Below, piece after piece: positions 33,352-41,077 of a stretch of 64,000 nt of DNA. This stretch comes from Bog-756 sp050014755 (GTDB lineage: Bacteria > Actinomycetota > Acidimicrobiia > Acidimicrobiales > RAAP-2). The position numbers and the translations under genes are program-made. Within the stretch, counting starts at the first letter, position 1, and every line of letters starts with the position of its first letter. Under the pieces are notes generated by a model. It made no database searches and was not told the DNA's origin. It worked only from the letters and a program-made list of their open reading frames with translations. The stretch spans positions 1-64,000 of the forward strand of contig JBEKCS010000002.1 of assembly GCA_050014755.1 (NCBI GenBank). Reading direction: 5' to 3'.

Positions 33352-34005
33352 GTGGTGACGCCCCCTGACGCCCCCCTCGACGACCTGGCCCATGTGGCCG
33401 GAGCGGAGGAGCGCCTCCTCGCGGAGGTACTCGGTCTCGACGACCGGGACATGGCGACTCCCTCGCTCCTCCCGGGGTGGACCCTCGCCCACCTGCTCAC
33501 CCACCTGGCCCGCAACGCCGACAGCCATCGGCACCGGACCGTCGGCGCCATCGACGGCGTCGTGGTCGATCAGTACCCGGGCGGCCTCGCACAGCGCGCC
33601 GCCGACATCGAGGCCGGCGTCGGGCGCCCGGCCGGCGAGGTGGTCGCCGATCTGGCCACGGCATCCACCCGGATGCTGGAGGCCTGGAGGGACGCCCCGC
33701 CCCATGCATGGGCCGGCATCACCCGCGACTCCGGGGGGAACGAGCGCCCGCTCCACCGGCTGCCGGGGCGGCGGTGGTTGGAGGTCGAGGTCCATCTGGT
33801 CGACCTCGGAACGGGACTCACCCACCGGGACTGGCCCGACGCCTTCGTCGACGCGCGCCTTCCCCGGATGCGTGCCGGCATGGCGGGGCGGCTGCCCGCC
33901 GGAGCGGTGCCCCCGCCGGTCGGCTCCCTCGACGAGCGGGACGAGCTCGCCTGGTTGTACGGGCGTCTCCAGCGCGACGACCTGCCCGTCCTCGACCCCT
34001 GGTGA
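33352..34005 (+). CDS. Maleylpyruvate isomerase (MDMPI) family, mycothiol-dependent type
   Basis: About 217 residues. The N-terminal DinB-like four-helix domain contains LLPGWTLAHLLTHLARNADS, with the His typical of metal and mycothiol binding. RRWLEVEVHLVDLGTG supplies the second conserved helix with a Glu and a His. The family uses mycothiol, the actinobacterial thiol. TAGGTT at 33339-33344, seven bases before GTG 33352, indicates a leaderless start; TTG 33343 and GTG 33355 are alternatives. The actual reaction is unknown. Confidence 0.85.
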   Translation: MVTPPDAPLDDLAHVAGAEERLLAEVLGLDDRDMATPSLLPGWTLAHLLTHLARNADSHRHRTVGAIDGVVVDQYPGGLAQRAADIEAGVGRPAGEVVADLATASTRMLEAWRDAPPHAWAGITRDSGGNERPLHRLPGRRWLEVEVHLVDLGTGLTHRDWPDAFVDARLPRMRAGMAGRLPAGAVPPPVGSLDERDELAWLYGRLQRDDLPVLDPW

Positions 34006-34030
34006 CAGCCCGGATCTGACAGCCCGGATC
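34003..34030. repeat. 14-bp tandem duplication at a stop codon
   Basis: TGACAGCCCGGATC is repeated exactly twice. The first copy begins with the TGA stop of the MDMPI-like gene. It looks like a recent small duplication. Confidence 0.9.
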
Positions 34031-34064
34031 GTCGGCGTTCCGCCCGCGACCGGCGCCCGGAACG

Positions 34065-34096
34065 CTGAAGGGCGCCTCCGAGGAGGCGCCCTTCAG
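34065..34096 (-). terminator. Perfect 15-bp hairpin terminator
   Basis: CTGAAGGGCGCCTCC and GGAGGCGCCCTTCAG are perfectly complementary, separated by two bases. It can end both the plus-strand MDMPI-like transcript and the minus-strand transcript of the candidate small RNA at its right. There is no strong U-tract on either side. Confidence 0.8.
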
Positions 34097-34285
34097 GTAC
34101 AGGTCTGCTGTGTGAAGCACCGGAGATCCCACGAGGCGCCGGATGGGACCACGGTCCGGCTAGGACCTCCGATGGGTGTCTGGCTGGGATTCGCCAGGCA
34201 GTACAGCGAGCCGCCTCAGCGGCCAGCCACCTCCAGGGTCCCAAGACGTTGATTGCTCAGTTGGACCACCTCCTCTCTCTGGTCC
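34065..34285 (-). ncRNA. Candidate small RNA between the MDMPI-like gene and adh
   Basis: On the minus strand a -10 box TACGAT (34290-34295) lies just before a hairpin GGACCA-N11-TGGTCC whose loop reads GAGAGAGGAGG, a ribosome-binding-site-like sequence. About 200 nt later the perfect terminator at 34065-34096 closes the unit. More hairpins are possible inside, such as GCCGGA...TCCGGC. No long ORF fits. A short GTG ORF overlapping the loop meets TGA after 17 codons and, beyond it, the frame is open to a TGA right before the terminator. No known RNA family is recognised. Confidence 0.35.
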
Positions 34286-34372
34286 GCTCATCGTAGCAAC
34301 GCGGGTGCGCGATCCACGCGCATTCCCGTCGGAAGCGAAGGGAGCGGACGTCCCCGGATCCCCGGCCCGGGG

Positions 34373-35398
34373 TCAGGGGCGAAGCAGCACCTTCACGCAC
34401 GCCGCGCTCCGCTCGGCCACCGCCGCGTAGGCGGCCGCCGCGTCGGCCAGGGCGAACTCGTGGGTGAAGATCCCGTCGGTGCGGATGCGCCCGTTGCCCA
34501 CCAACGGGACCAGCTCCTTCCACGTCCGGTGCACCGGCGCCGTGGTCATCCGGAGGGTGACGCTGCGGAACAGGGTGGTCAATGCGGGCAGCGGATAGGG
34601 CTCGAGATCGTGGACGCCGACGACCGACACCGTGCCACCGGCCCGCACCGAGGCCAGGGCGTCGTCGAGGGTGGCGTCGCTGGCCACCGCGTCGATGACC
34701 GCGTCCGCTCCCCGTCCGCCGGTGGCCTCGAGCACCGATTCGACCGTCGGGCCCTCGACCGGCTCGGCGCCCGAGTCGGCGGCCCGGGACCGGCGCCCGG
34801 CCACCGGGTCGACGGCGAGGACCCGGGCCGCGCCCAGGGCCAGGGCGCAGCGCACCGCGCACAGTCCCACCGCACCGAGCCCGAGCACCACCACCGTTCC
34901 CCCCGGCGGGATGTCGGCCCGCTGGGCCCCGCCCCATCCGGTGGCCAGGTTGTCCGTCAGGAGGAGGGCGGCCTCGTCGCCCATCCACTCGGGGATGCGC
35001 AGCAGCTGGAAGTCGGCGGCCGGCACGGCCACCGCGGTGGCCTGCCCCCCGGGGAGCATCCCCGAGCCGAACACCTTGGGCCCCTCCACGCACAGGACCG
35101 GGTCCCCGGTGGCACACCCGTCGCACGCCCCGCAGCCGGTGACCGATGCCGTCAGCACCCGGTCGCCGACCCGGAACCGCGCCACGTCGGGCCCGACCTC
35201 GGTGACCGTGCCGAGGAACTCGTGCCCCACCGGTATGCCCACGCCGAGATCGATGTCGCCGTCGTAGAAGTGCAGGTCCGAGCCACAGATGGCGGTGGCG
35301 TCGACGGACACCACGGCCCCGTCCCGACCGGGGACGACCGGATCGGGCGCATCGACGACGCTGACCTGCCCCGCTCCTTCGATCATCACGTGCTGCAC
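34373..35398 (-). CDS. Zinc-dependent alcohol dehydrogenase (MDR family)
   Basis: A 341-residue medium-chain dehydrogenase. Catalytic zinc ligands lie in ICGSDLH and GHEF. The structural zinc lobe is GCGACDGCATGDPVLC with four cysteines. VVVLGLGAVGLCAVR is the NAD(P)-binding motif. GTG 35398 is preferred because AGGGGGA lies just upstream; ATG 35386 is an alternative. It diverges from the Baeyer-Villiger monooxygenase with a 125-bp gap, so alcohol-to-ketone oxidation could feed that enzyme (inference). Confidence 0.93.
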   Translation of the reverse strand: MQHVMIEGAGQVSVVDAPDPVVPGRDGAVVSVDATAICGSDLHFYDGDIDLGVGIPVGHEFLGTVTEVGPDVARFRVGDRVLTASVTGCGACDGCATGDPVLCVEGPKVFGSGMLPGGQATAVAVPAADFQLLRIPEWMGDEAALLLTDNLATGWGGAQRADIPPGGTVVVLGLGAVGLCAVRCALALGAARVLAVDPVAGRRSRAADSGAEPVEGPTVESVLEATGGRGADAVIDAVASDATLDDALASVRAGGTVSVVGVHDLEPYPLPALTTLFRSVTLRMTTAPVHRTWKELVPLVGNGRIRTDGIFTHEFALADAAAAYAAVAERSAACVKVLLRP

Positions 35399-35441
35399 GG
35401 ATCCCCCTGGTGGGCTTCGGCTGTGGACTCGCAACGTTGGG

Positions 35442-35447
35442 TACTGT
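35442..35447 (+). promoter_or_regulatory. Possible -10 box of the Baeyer-Villiger monooxygenase gene
   Basis: TACTGT lies 77 bp upstream of ATG 35524, inside the divergent adh/BVMO gap. No convincing -35 hexamer is present. Confidence 0.25.
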
Positions 35448-35523
35448 GGCACACCGATCGGGCACGTGGGAGCTGTCGCCGCGTCCACGATCCGAGCCAC
35501 GCCACGCCACGAAAGGTCCGTAC

Positions 35524-37452
35524 ATGCGCAACCCCCACGCTGGCGAGCCGTTCGTCACCTCCGACGAGGAGATCGCCGAGGCGCTCCGCGACGTGAGCAT
35601 TCCCACGCTCCTCCTCTCCCTGGTGCACCTGTCGGGCGACCCGGAGCTCATCCGGGGGCGGCTGCGGCCTGCCGGGCTCTTCCTCAACGAGGTGCAGGGC
35701 TACATGACCGAGGAGGACAAGGCCGAGGCCCGGGCCCTGGCCCTGGACGTCATCCGCGACTACCGGGACCGGGGGTGCCCCGAGCCCGAGCCGGTGACGC
35801 CCGAGCTGCTCCACGAGATGATGAGCTGGCTGGTGTGCGAGGACGTCCCCGCCGAGTACGTCCCCCTCCTGATGGAGGAGATGGAGCTGGACGGACGGGA
35901 CGCCCGACGGGTGGAGCTGGCCGGCGACCCCGCGGCCCGGGCCGCGTTCCCGGTGGTCGTGATCGGCTGCGGCCAGTCCGGGCTGCTGGCCGGCATCAGA
36001 CTGGCCGAGGCCGGCATCCCGTTCACCATCGTCGAGAAGAACGCGGGGGTGGGCGGCACCTGGTGGGAGAACTCCTACCCGGGAGCGAGGGTCGACGTGG
36101 GCAACCACTTCTACTGCTACAGCTTCGAACCGAGCGACCACTGGACCGAGTTCTTCGCCCGCCAGCCCGAGCTCCAGCGCTACTTCCAGTCGGTCATGGA
36201 CAGACACGGCATCGCGCCCCACGTCCGATGGGAGACCGAGGTCCTGGGCGCGGACTGGGACGAGGGGTCCGCCACCTGGTCGGTGCGGACCCGGGCAGCC
36301 GACGGCACCGAGGAGGTCCTCACCGCCCGGGCGGTCATCTCGGCCGTGGGCCAGCTCAACCGCCCCTACGTCCCCGACATCGACGGCGCGGCGGACTTCG
36401 CCGGGCCGGCGTTCCACTCGGCCCGGTGGGACCACGACGTGGACCTGACGGGCAAGCGGGTGGCCATGGTCGGGGCCGGGGCCAGCGGCTTCCAGATCGC
36501 CCCTACCATCGCCCCCGAGGTCGGTCACCTGACCGTGTTCCAGCGGACGGCCCAGTGGATGTTCCCCAACCCGAACTACCACGAGACGGTCGGGCCCGGG
36601 GTGCGATGGGCGCTTCGCCACCTCCCCTTCTACGGCAGGTGGTACCGGTTCCTCATCTTCTGGCCCGGATGCGACAAGGGCCTCGAGGCGGCCCGGGTCG
36701 ACCCGGACTACCCCGACCAGCAGCGGGCCGTGAGCGAGATGAACGAGCTGACCCGCCAGATGTTCACCGACTGGATCGTGGGCCAGGTCGGGGACGACCC
36801 CGAACTGGTGGCCAAGGTGGTGCCCGACTATCCGGCCACCGGGAAGCGCACGCTGCAGGACAACGGTGCGTGGCTGTCGGCGCTGCTCCGCGACAACGTC
36901 GACCTGGTGCGGACCGGCATCGACCACATCGAGTCCGACGCGGTGTTCACGGTCGACGGCGAGCGGTACCCGGCCGACGTGCTGGTCTACGCCACCGGCT
37001 TCGAGGCCACCAAGGTGCTCTCCCCCATGACCATCACCGGACGTGGCCGCGTCGACCTGCGGGAGATGTGGGGCGAGCGCCCGGCGGCCTACCTGGGGAT
37101 CACCGTTCCCGGCTTCCCCAACTTCTTCTGCATGTACGGCCCGGGCACCAACCTGGCCCACGGCGGCAGCCTGATCTTCCACTCCGAGTGCCAGATGCGG
37201 TACATCACCCGGTGTCTCGAGACGCTGATCGTCGGTGGCCACCGGACCATGGAGCCACGCCAGGAGCGCTACGACGACTGGCACGACCGGTCGCAGCGGG
37301 AGATGCAGGGGCTGGTGTGGGCCCAGCCCTCGATCGAGCACTCCTTCTTCAAGAACTCGGCCGGGGAGATCCACGTGCTCAGCCCGTGGCGCCTGGTCGA
37401 CTACTGGACGTGGACCAAGGAGCCCGACCTCGCCGATTTCGTCCTCGGTTGA
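35524..37452 (+). CDS. Type I Baeyer-Villiger monooxygenase, HAPMO-like
   Basis: A 642-residue FAD/NADPH monooxygenase that would convert a ketone to an ester or lactone. It has two Rossmann motifs, GCGQSG (148-153) and GAGASG (317-322). These flank the BVMO fingerprint F-x-G-x3-H-x3-W, read here as FAGPAFHSARW (292-302). The extra ~140 N-terminal residues and total length match 4-hydroxyacetophenone monooxygenase rather than the shorter cyclohexanone type. GAAAGG precedes ATG 35524. The divergent alcohol dehydrogenase could supply the ketone. Confidence 0.95.
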   Translation: MRNPHAGEPFVTSDEEIAEALRDVSIPTLLLSLVHLSGDPELIRGRLRPAGLFLNEVQGYMTEEDKAEARALALDVIRDYRDRGCPEPEPVTPELLHEMMSWLVCEDVPAEYVPLLMEEMELDGRDARRVELAGDPAARAAFPVVVIGCGQSGLLAGIRLAEAGIPFTIVEKNAGVGGTWWENSYPGARVDVGNHFYCYSFEPSDHWTEFFARQPELQRYFQSVMDRHGIAPHVRWETEVLGADWDEGSATWSVRTRAADGTEEVLTARAVISAVGQLNRPYVPDIDGAADFAGPAFHSARWDHDVDLTGKRVAMVGAGASGFQIAPTIAPEVGHLTVFQRTAQWMFPNPNYHETVGPGVRWALRHLPFYGRWYRFLIFWPGCDKGLEAARVDPDYPDQQRAVSEMNELTRQMFTDWIVGQVGDDPELVAKVVPDYPATGKRTLQDNGAWLSALLRDNVDLVRTGIDHIESDAVFTVDGERYPADVLVYATGFEATKVLSPMTITGRGRVDLREMWGERPAAYLGITVPGFPNFFCMYGPGTNLAHGGSLIFHSECQMRYITRCLETLIVGGHRTMEPRQERYDDWHDRSQREMQGLVWAQPSIEHSFFKNSAGEIHVLSPWRLVDYWTWTKEPDLADFVLG

Positions 37453-37499
37453 GGACTTCCCGGCGGCTCGGTTGCCAGCCTCACTCCTTCGAGGAGTGA
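37441..37499 (+). terminator. Two tandem hairpins after the BVMO gene
   Basis: GTCCTC-GGTT-GAGGAC (37441-37456) spans the stop codon. TCACTCCT-TCG-AGGAGTGA (37481-37499) is a perfect 8-bp stem 29 bp past the stop. The second is the more likely terminator. A new -10 box follows at 37516. Confidence 0.5.
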
Positions 37500-37528
37500 A
37501 GTGGTCGACCCCCGGTAGGGTCGTGGCG

Positions 37529-37567
37529 ATGGAGGACGCGACCGGCACGTCGAGGGGCGAGGCGTGA
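37529..37567 (+). CDS. Leaderless 12-codon mini-ORF coupled to rsgA
   Basis: TAGGGT (37516-37521), seven bases, then ATG 37529 is the leaderless pattern seen at other genes here. The ORF reads MEDATGTSRGEA and its TGA overlaps the rsgA GTG start (GTGA). rsgA is in another frame, so ribosomes loaded on the leaderless ATG would terminate and restart at rsgA. Confidence 0.5.
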   Translation: MEDATGTSRGEA

Positions 37568-38583
37568 CGGACGACCACGGTCGCCATCCGCTCGCCGACA
37601 TCGGCTTCGACGAAGCCAGGGCGGACGAGGTGCTGGCGGGGGGGTGGCGCCCGGAGTCGGTCTACCGGGTGGTCCGGATGGATCGCGGGTGGGCGACGAT
37701 CCAGGGCGTCGACGGAGTCCGGAGGGTCCGCCTCCGCGACTGTCCGCCGATCGTCGTCGGCGACTGGCTGGTCGAGGATGCACGAGCGACGCTGGTGCGC
37801 CTCGAACGTCGCAGCCTGCTGGTCCGCCGGGCCGTGTCGGCGAAGGCGGAGCCGCAGCCGATGGCGGCCAACGTCGACGTGGTGCTCGTCACCTGGGCCC
37901 TCGACACCCGGATGGGCGACAGCCGGCTCCGGGACATGCTCGTCCTGGCCCGAGAGTCCGGAGCCCGGACGGTACTCGCTCTGTCCAAGGTGGACACCGC
38001 CGACACCGCCGCCGGGCTGGTCGAGGAGCTGGGGGATGCGCTCGAGGGCGTCGAGGTGGTGACCACCAGCTCGGTGACCGGCGAGGGACTCGACCGGATG
38101 CGCGAGATCACGTCGGGCAGGACGGTGGTGCTCCTCGGGTCCTCGGGCGCCGGGAAGTCGACGTTGACCAACGTGCTCCTCGGCATCGAGTCACAGGAGA
38201 CCGGCGAGGTCGGGCGGGCCGGCGAGGGGCGCCACACCACGACGAGCCGCCAGCTCCTCCCCCTTCCGGGCGGGGGCGCCATCATCGACACACCCGGGAT
38301 CCGGGCGGCCACCGTGTGGGAGGACGTGGAACGCGAGGGCGCCGACGTGGAGTCCCGCTACCCCGACCTCGACGCCCTCGCCGAGGAGTGCCGCTTCAGC
38401 GACTGCACCCACCGGGGGGCGCCGGGCTGCGCCCTCGACCGCGCCGTGTCCGAGGGGGAGCTCACCGCGTCGAGGAAGGCGGAGTACCTCGCCTTCGTCG
38501 GGGAGCGGGCGGCGCTCGACGAGGTGCGGTCCGCCGCCGGCCGGCAGCGGGACAGGGACCGGAACCGGCGACAGCGCCCCTGA
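37564..38583 (+). CDS. rsgA: Ribosome small subunit-dependent GTPase RsgA
   Basis: A 339-residue circularly permuted GTPase that checks late 30S assembly. An N-terminal OB domain precedes the G domain. G4 appears as SKVD before G1 GSSGAGKST, with G3 DTPG after it, which is the permuted order. The C-terminal zinc finger is CRFSDCTHRGAPGC. The GTG start overlaps the stop of a 12-codon leaderless ORF. Length is within the family range. Confidence 0.96.
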   Translation: MTDDHGRHPLADIGFDEARADEVLAGGWRPESVYRVVRMDRGWATIQGVDGVRRVRLRDCPPIVVGDWLVEDARATLVRLERRSLLVRRAVSAKAEPQPMAANVDVVLVTWALDTRMGDSRLRDMLVLARESGARTVLALSKVDTADTAAGLVEELGDALEGVEVVTTSSVTGEGLDRMREITSGRTVVLLGSSGAGKSTLTNVLLGIESQETGEVGRAGEGRHTTTSRQLLPLPGGGAIIDTPGIRAATVWEDVEREGADVESRYPDLDALAEECRFSDCTHRGAPGCALDRAVSEGELTASRKAEYLAFVGERAALDEVRSAAGRQRDRDRNRRQRP

Positions 38584-38659
38584 GCCGGGTGCCGGGACCA
38601 GGCGAGGGGGCGACCGCTTCCTCGCCCGGTCTACCGGTCGACCCGGGGGCGGTGGTCGG

Positions 38660-39097
38660 TCAGCCGGCTGTGGGAGGCGGCGGGTCCTGGACGGGGACGT
38701 CAACGCCGGCATGCCACAGCAGGACGTACTGCGGGCACGCTCCGGTGGTCGAGCAGATCGGGGTCCCGGTGGCGTCGAGCTCGGCGGTGCCGTAGCCGAC
38801 CACCAGGAACACCGTCTCCGACGAGCCCTTCGCCGAGACGGTCGAGGACACCTGTTCGAGGACGGGGGTGGACTGGATCACCCGGGCCTGCGACCAGTCG
38901 AGGTGGTCGCCGGACAGCTTGACCACCACGCGCTCACCCTTGGTCGCGGTCACGGTGGTCCCGTTGCTCGCGACGGTGAGGACGATCTGCTTCGGCGGGG
39001 TGACGGTGGATGCCGCCGCTCCTCCGGCACCGACGACCGCTACCGCCACGACGGGGAGCGTGAGGGCGACTCCGAACATTGCCAGCCTGTTGCGCAT
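38660..39097 (-). CDS. Secreted protein, possibly chagasin-like fold
   Basis: A 145-residue exported protein. It has a signal peptide MRNRLAMFGVALTLPVVAVAV with an Ala-rich cleavage region, then an all-beta domain. The stretch GERVVVKLSGDHLDWSQARV loosely recalls chagasin-type (I42) protease inhibitors, but this is weak. Two cysteines (ICSTTGACPQY) may pair. ATG 39097 is supported by GGAGG five bases upstream. It lies downstream of the aldo/keto reductase gene in the same orientation. Confidence 0.65.
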   Translation of the reverse strand: MRNRLAMFGVALTLPVVAVAVVGAGGAAASTVTPPKQIVLTVASNGTTVTATKGERVVVKLSGDHLDWSQARVIQSTPVLEQVSSTVSAKGSSETVFLVVGYGTAELDATGTPICSTTGACPQYVLLWHAGVDVPVQDPPPPTAG

Positions 39098-39225
39098 GGT
39101 GCCTCCTGGGGGATGGTCCGTCACATGGTCGACGTCACGTGGTGGTCGACGCCGCCTACCCATGAGAACGCACGGGGTGGCGGATCGTTACGGACCCCGG
39201 TCCCGGGGGTGCGTCGGGCGGCGGA

Positions 39226-40248
39226 CTACCGCCGTCGGGCCGCCTTGTCCGAGATCGACGGCGGCGCCCATCCGGGGTCCGCACCCCCGACATTGCGTCC
39301 GGGAGGCGCGATCTCGTCGATGCGGTCGAGGACGTCACCGCTCAGGGAGATCTCGGTGCCGAGCAGCTGGGACTCCAACTGCTCCATGGTCCGGGGCCCG
39401 ATGATCGGGCACGTGACCGCCGGATGGGCCAGGACGAAGGCCAGGGCCAGCTCGAGGAGCGAGTGACCCGCCTCGTCGGCGAGCTTCTGGAGCTCGATGA
39501 CCGCGGCGAGCTTCTGCTGGTTCCCGGCGAGTGAGAGGTCGTAACGGTCCGGCAACATGGCCGACCGCCGGGAGGTGTTCTGCTTCCCCTCGCCGAACGC
39601 CCCCGAGAGCCACCCGCCGGCCAACGGGCTCCAGCTGAGCACGCCCATGCCGTACTGCTGGCAGACCGGGAGCAGGTCGGCCTCGATGCTGCGGGCCAGC
39701 ATCGAGTACTGGGGCTGTTCGGTCCGGAAGCGCTCCCGTACCCGGCGTTCGGCCACCCAGTGTGCCTCGACCACCTGATGGGCCGGGAACGTGGAGCTGC
39801 CGGCGTAGCGGATCTTGCCGGCATGGACGAGATCGCTGAGGGCCCCGAGCGTGTCGTCGATGTCGGTCCCGGGGGACGGCCGATGGATCTGGTAGAGGTC
39901 GATGTAGTCGGTCCCGAGGCGCCGCAGGCTGTTCTCGCACTCGGCGATCACCCACCGCCGCGAGTTGCCCTGGACGTTGGGGTCGCTCCCCATCGGGCTG
40001 TGCACCTTGGTCGCCAGGACGATGTCCTCCCGGGTGAGCCCCTTCAGTGCCTTGCCCACGATGGTCTCGGACTCGCCGAACGAGTAGACGTCGGCGGTGT
40101 CGATGAAGTTGACCCCGGCCTCGACGGCCCGGTGGACGATGCGGATCGAGTCCTCGTGGTCCTGGTTGCCCCAGGCGCCGAACATCATGGCTCCGAGGCA
40201 CAGCTGGCTGACGTGGACGCCGGTGGTCCCGAGCGGGCGGTATTCCAT
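39226..40248 (-). CDS. Aldo/keto reductase
   Basis: A 340-residue NADPH-dependent AKR of the Kv-beta/YghZ-like type. The catalytic tetrad can be placed: Asp and Tyr in NFIDTADVYSFGES, Lys in LATKVHSPM and His in YQIHRPSP. C-terminal segments SWSPLAGGWLSG and HPAVTCPIIGPRTMEQLE bind cofactor. The start is ATG 40248. It diverges from the SOS mutasome; whether the LexA box at 40328 also affects it is unknown. The substrate is not known. Confidence 0.93.
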   Translation of the reverse strand: MEYRPLGTTGVHVSQLCLGAMMFGAWGNQDHEDSIRIVHRAVEAGVNFIDTADVYSFGESETIVGKALKGLTREDIVLATKVHSPMGSDPNVQGNSRRWVIAECENSLRRLGTDYIDLYQIHRPSPGTDIDDTLGALSDLVHAGKIRYAGSSTFPAHQVVEAHWVAERRVRERFRTEQPQYSMLARSIEADLLPVCQQYGMGVLSWSPLAGGWLSGAFGEGKQNTSRRSAMLPDRYDLSLAGNQQKLAAVIELQKLADEAGHSLLELALAFVLAHPAVTCPIIGPRTMEQLESQLLGTEISLSGDVLDRIDEIAPPGRNVGGADPGWAPPSISDKAARRR

Positions 40249-40327
40249 GCCCACAGCCAACCACAACCGACCCGGCGCCGGTGGGCCGCCGGGTCGGGCT
40301 GGCCGGACGGACACCCGATCGGTACTA

Positions 40328-40342
40328 TCGAACATATGTTCG
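40328..40342. promoter_or_regulatory. LexA binding site (SOS box)
   Basis: TCGAACATATGTTCG contains the perfect palindrome CGAACATATGTTCG, matching the actinobacterial SOS box (CGAAC-N4-GTTCG). It overlaps the start of the imuA gene: ATG 40336 lies inside the box. A -10 box TACTAT at 40323-40328 abuts it, so LexA would block transcription initiation of imuA-imuB-dnaE2. Confidence 0.93.
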
Positions 40343-41076
40343 TATCTGCGCCGGGTCGACGGCTCTCCGGGGGCCGGGACCCGATGGCCCTCGCCGCCCT
40401 GGCCGCCCTGGCCGAGCGCACCCGACCGGTCGCCGCCAGCCGGACCCGCCTCCTCCCGGTGGCTCCCCCGCTGGCCGGGCTGCTGCCTGACGGGGCCCTG
40501 CGCCGCGGCACCACCCTGACCGTCGGCGGGCCCGTGGGCGACGGTTCCCTCAGCATCGCCCTGGCCCTGGTGGCGACCGCCTCGGGCTCCGGGTCGTGGT
40601 GCGCGCTGGTCGGCCATCCCGGACTCGGTGCGGTCGCCGCCCGCGATCTCGGCGTCGACCTCGGGCGCCTGGCCGTCCTCCCCCGGCCGGGGGCGGCGTG
40701 GGCCGAGGCCACCGCTGCCGTGCTCGAGGGGATCGACCTGGTGGTGCTGTGCCCGCCGTTCCCTCCCCGGCGGGCCATGGCCCGCCGGCTGGTGGCCCGG
40801 GTACGCGAGCGTCGGGCCGTGCTGGTGGTGGTCCCGGGACGGGCCGGGTGGCCCGAGCCGCCCGACCTGCAGCTGCGGATCGACGATGCGGCATGGGAAG
40901 GGGTCGACGCCGGCGAGGGCCACCTCCGGCGTCGCCGGATGACCGTGACCGCCACCGGGCGCCGGTCGGCGGCACGGCCCACGCGCCGCTGCCTGTGGCT
41001 GCCCGCCGCCGACGGAACGGTCGCCGGGGCCCCCGACCCGCCCGACCCGCCCCACCCGTCCGGATCGGGGGCCTGA
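40336..41076 (+). CDS. imuA: ImuA-like RecA-related mutasome protein
   Basis: A predicted 246-residue RecA-fold accessory protein of the SOS mutasome. The P-loop position reads GGPVGDGSLS, so the Walker A Lys is missing and ATP binding is doubtful. Later strands (LEGIDLVVLCPP, RRAVLVVVPGR) fit the RecA core. Start: ATG 40336 lies seven bases after TACTAT, which fits a leaderless mRNA but puts the start inside the LexA box. ATG 40384 (MALAALAALAE) is the alternative. It is one base from imuB. Confidence 0.85.
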   Translation: MFVSAPGRRLSGGRDPMALAALAALAERTRPVAASRTRLLPVAPPLAGLLPDGALRRGTTLTVGGPVGDGSLSIALALVATASGSGSWCALVGHPGLGAVAARDLGVDLGRLAVLPRPGAAWAEATAAVLEGIDLVVLCPPFPPRRAMARRLVARVRERRAVLVVVPGRAGWPEPPDLQLRIDDAAWEGVDAGEGHLRRRRMTVTATGRRSAARPTRRCLWLPAADGTVAGAPDPPDPPHPSGSGA

Positions 41077-41077
41077 C

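Noticed and set aside
34201..34252. Selenoprotein reading through TGA in the small frame starting near 34269
   Set aside because: No selenocysteine insertion element or selenium genes are visible, the initiation codon overlaps the ribosome site, and a non-coding RNA explains the layout as well.
35386..37587. Over 700 codons open on the minus strand opposite the Baeyer-Villiger monooxygenase
   Set aside because: The plus strand holds a complete BVMO fingerprint; the minus frame product is low complexity.
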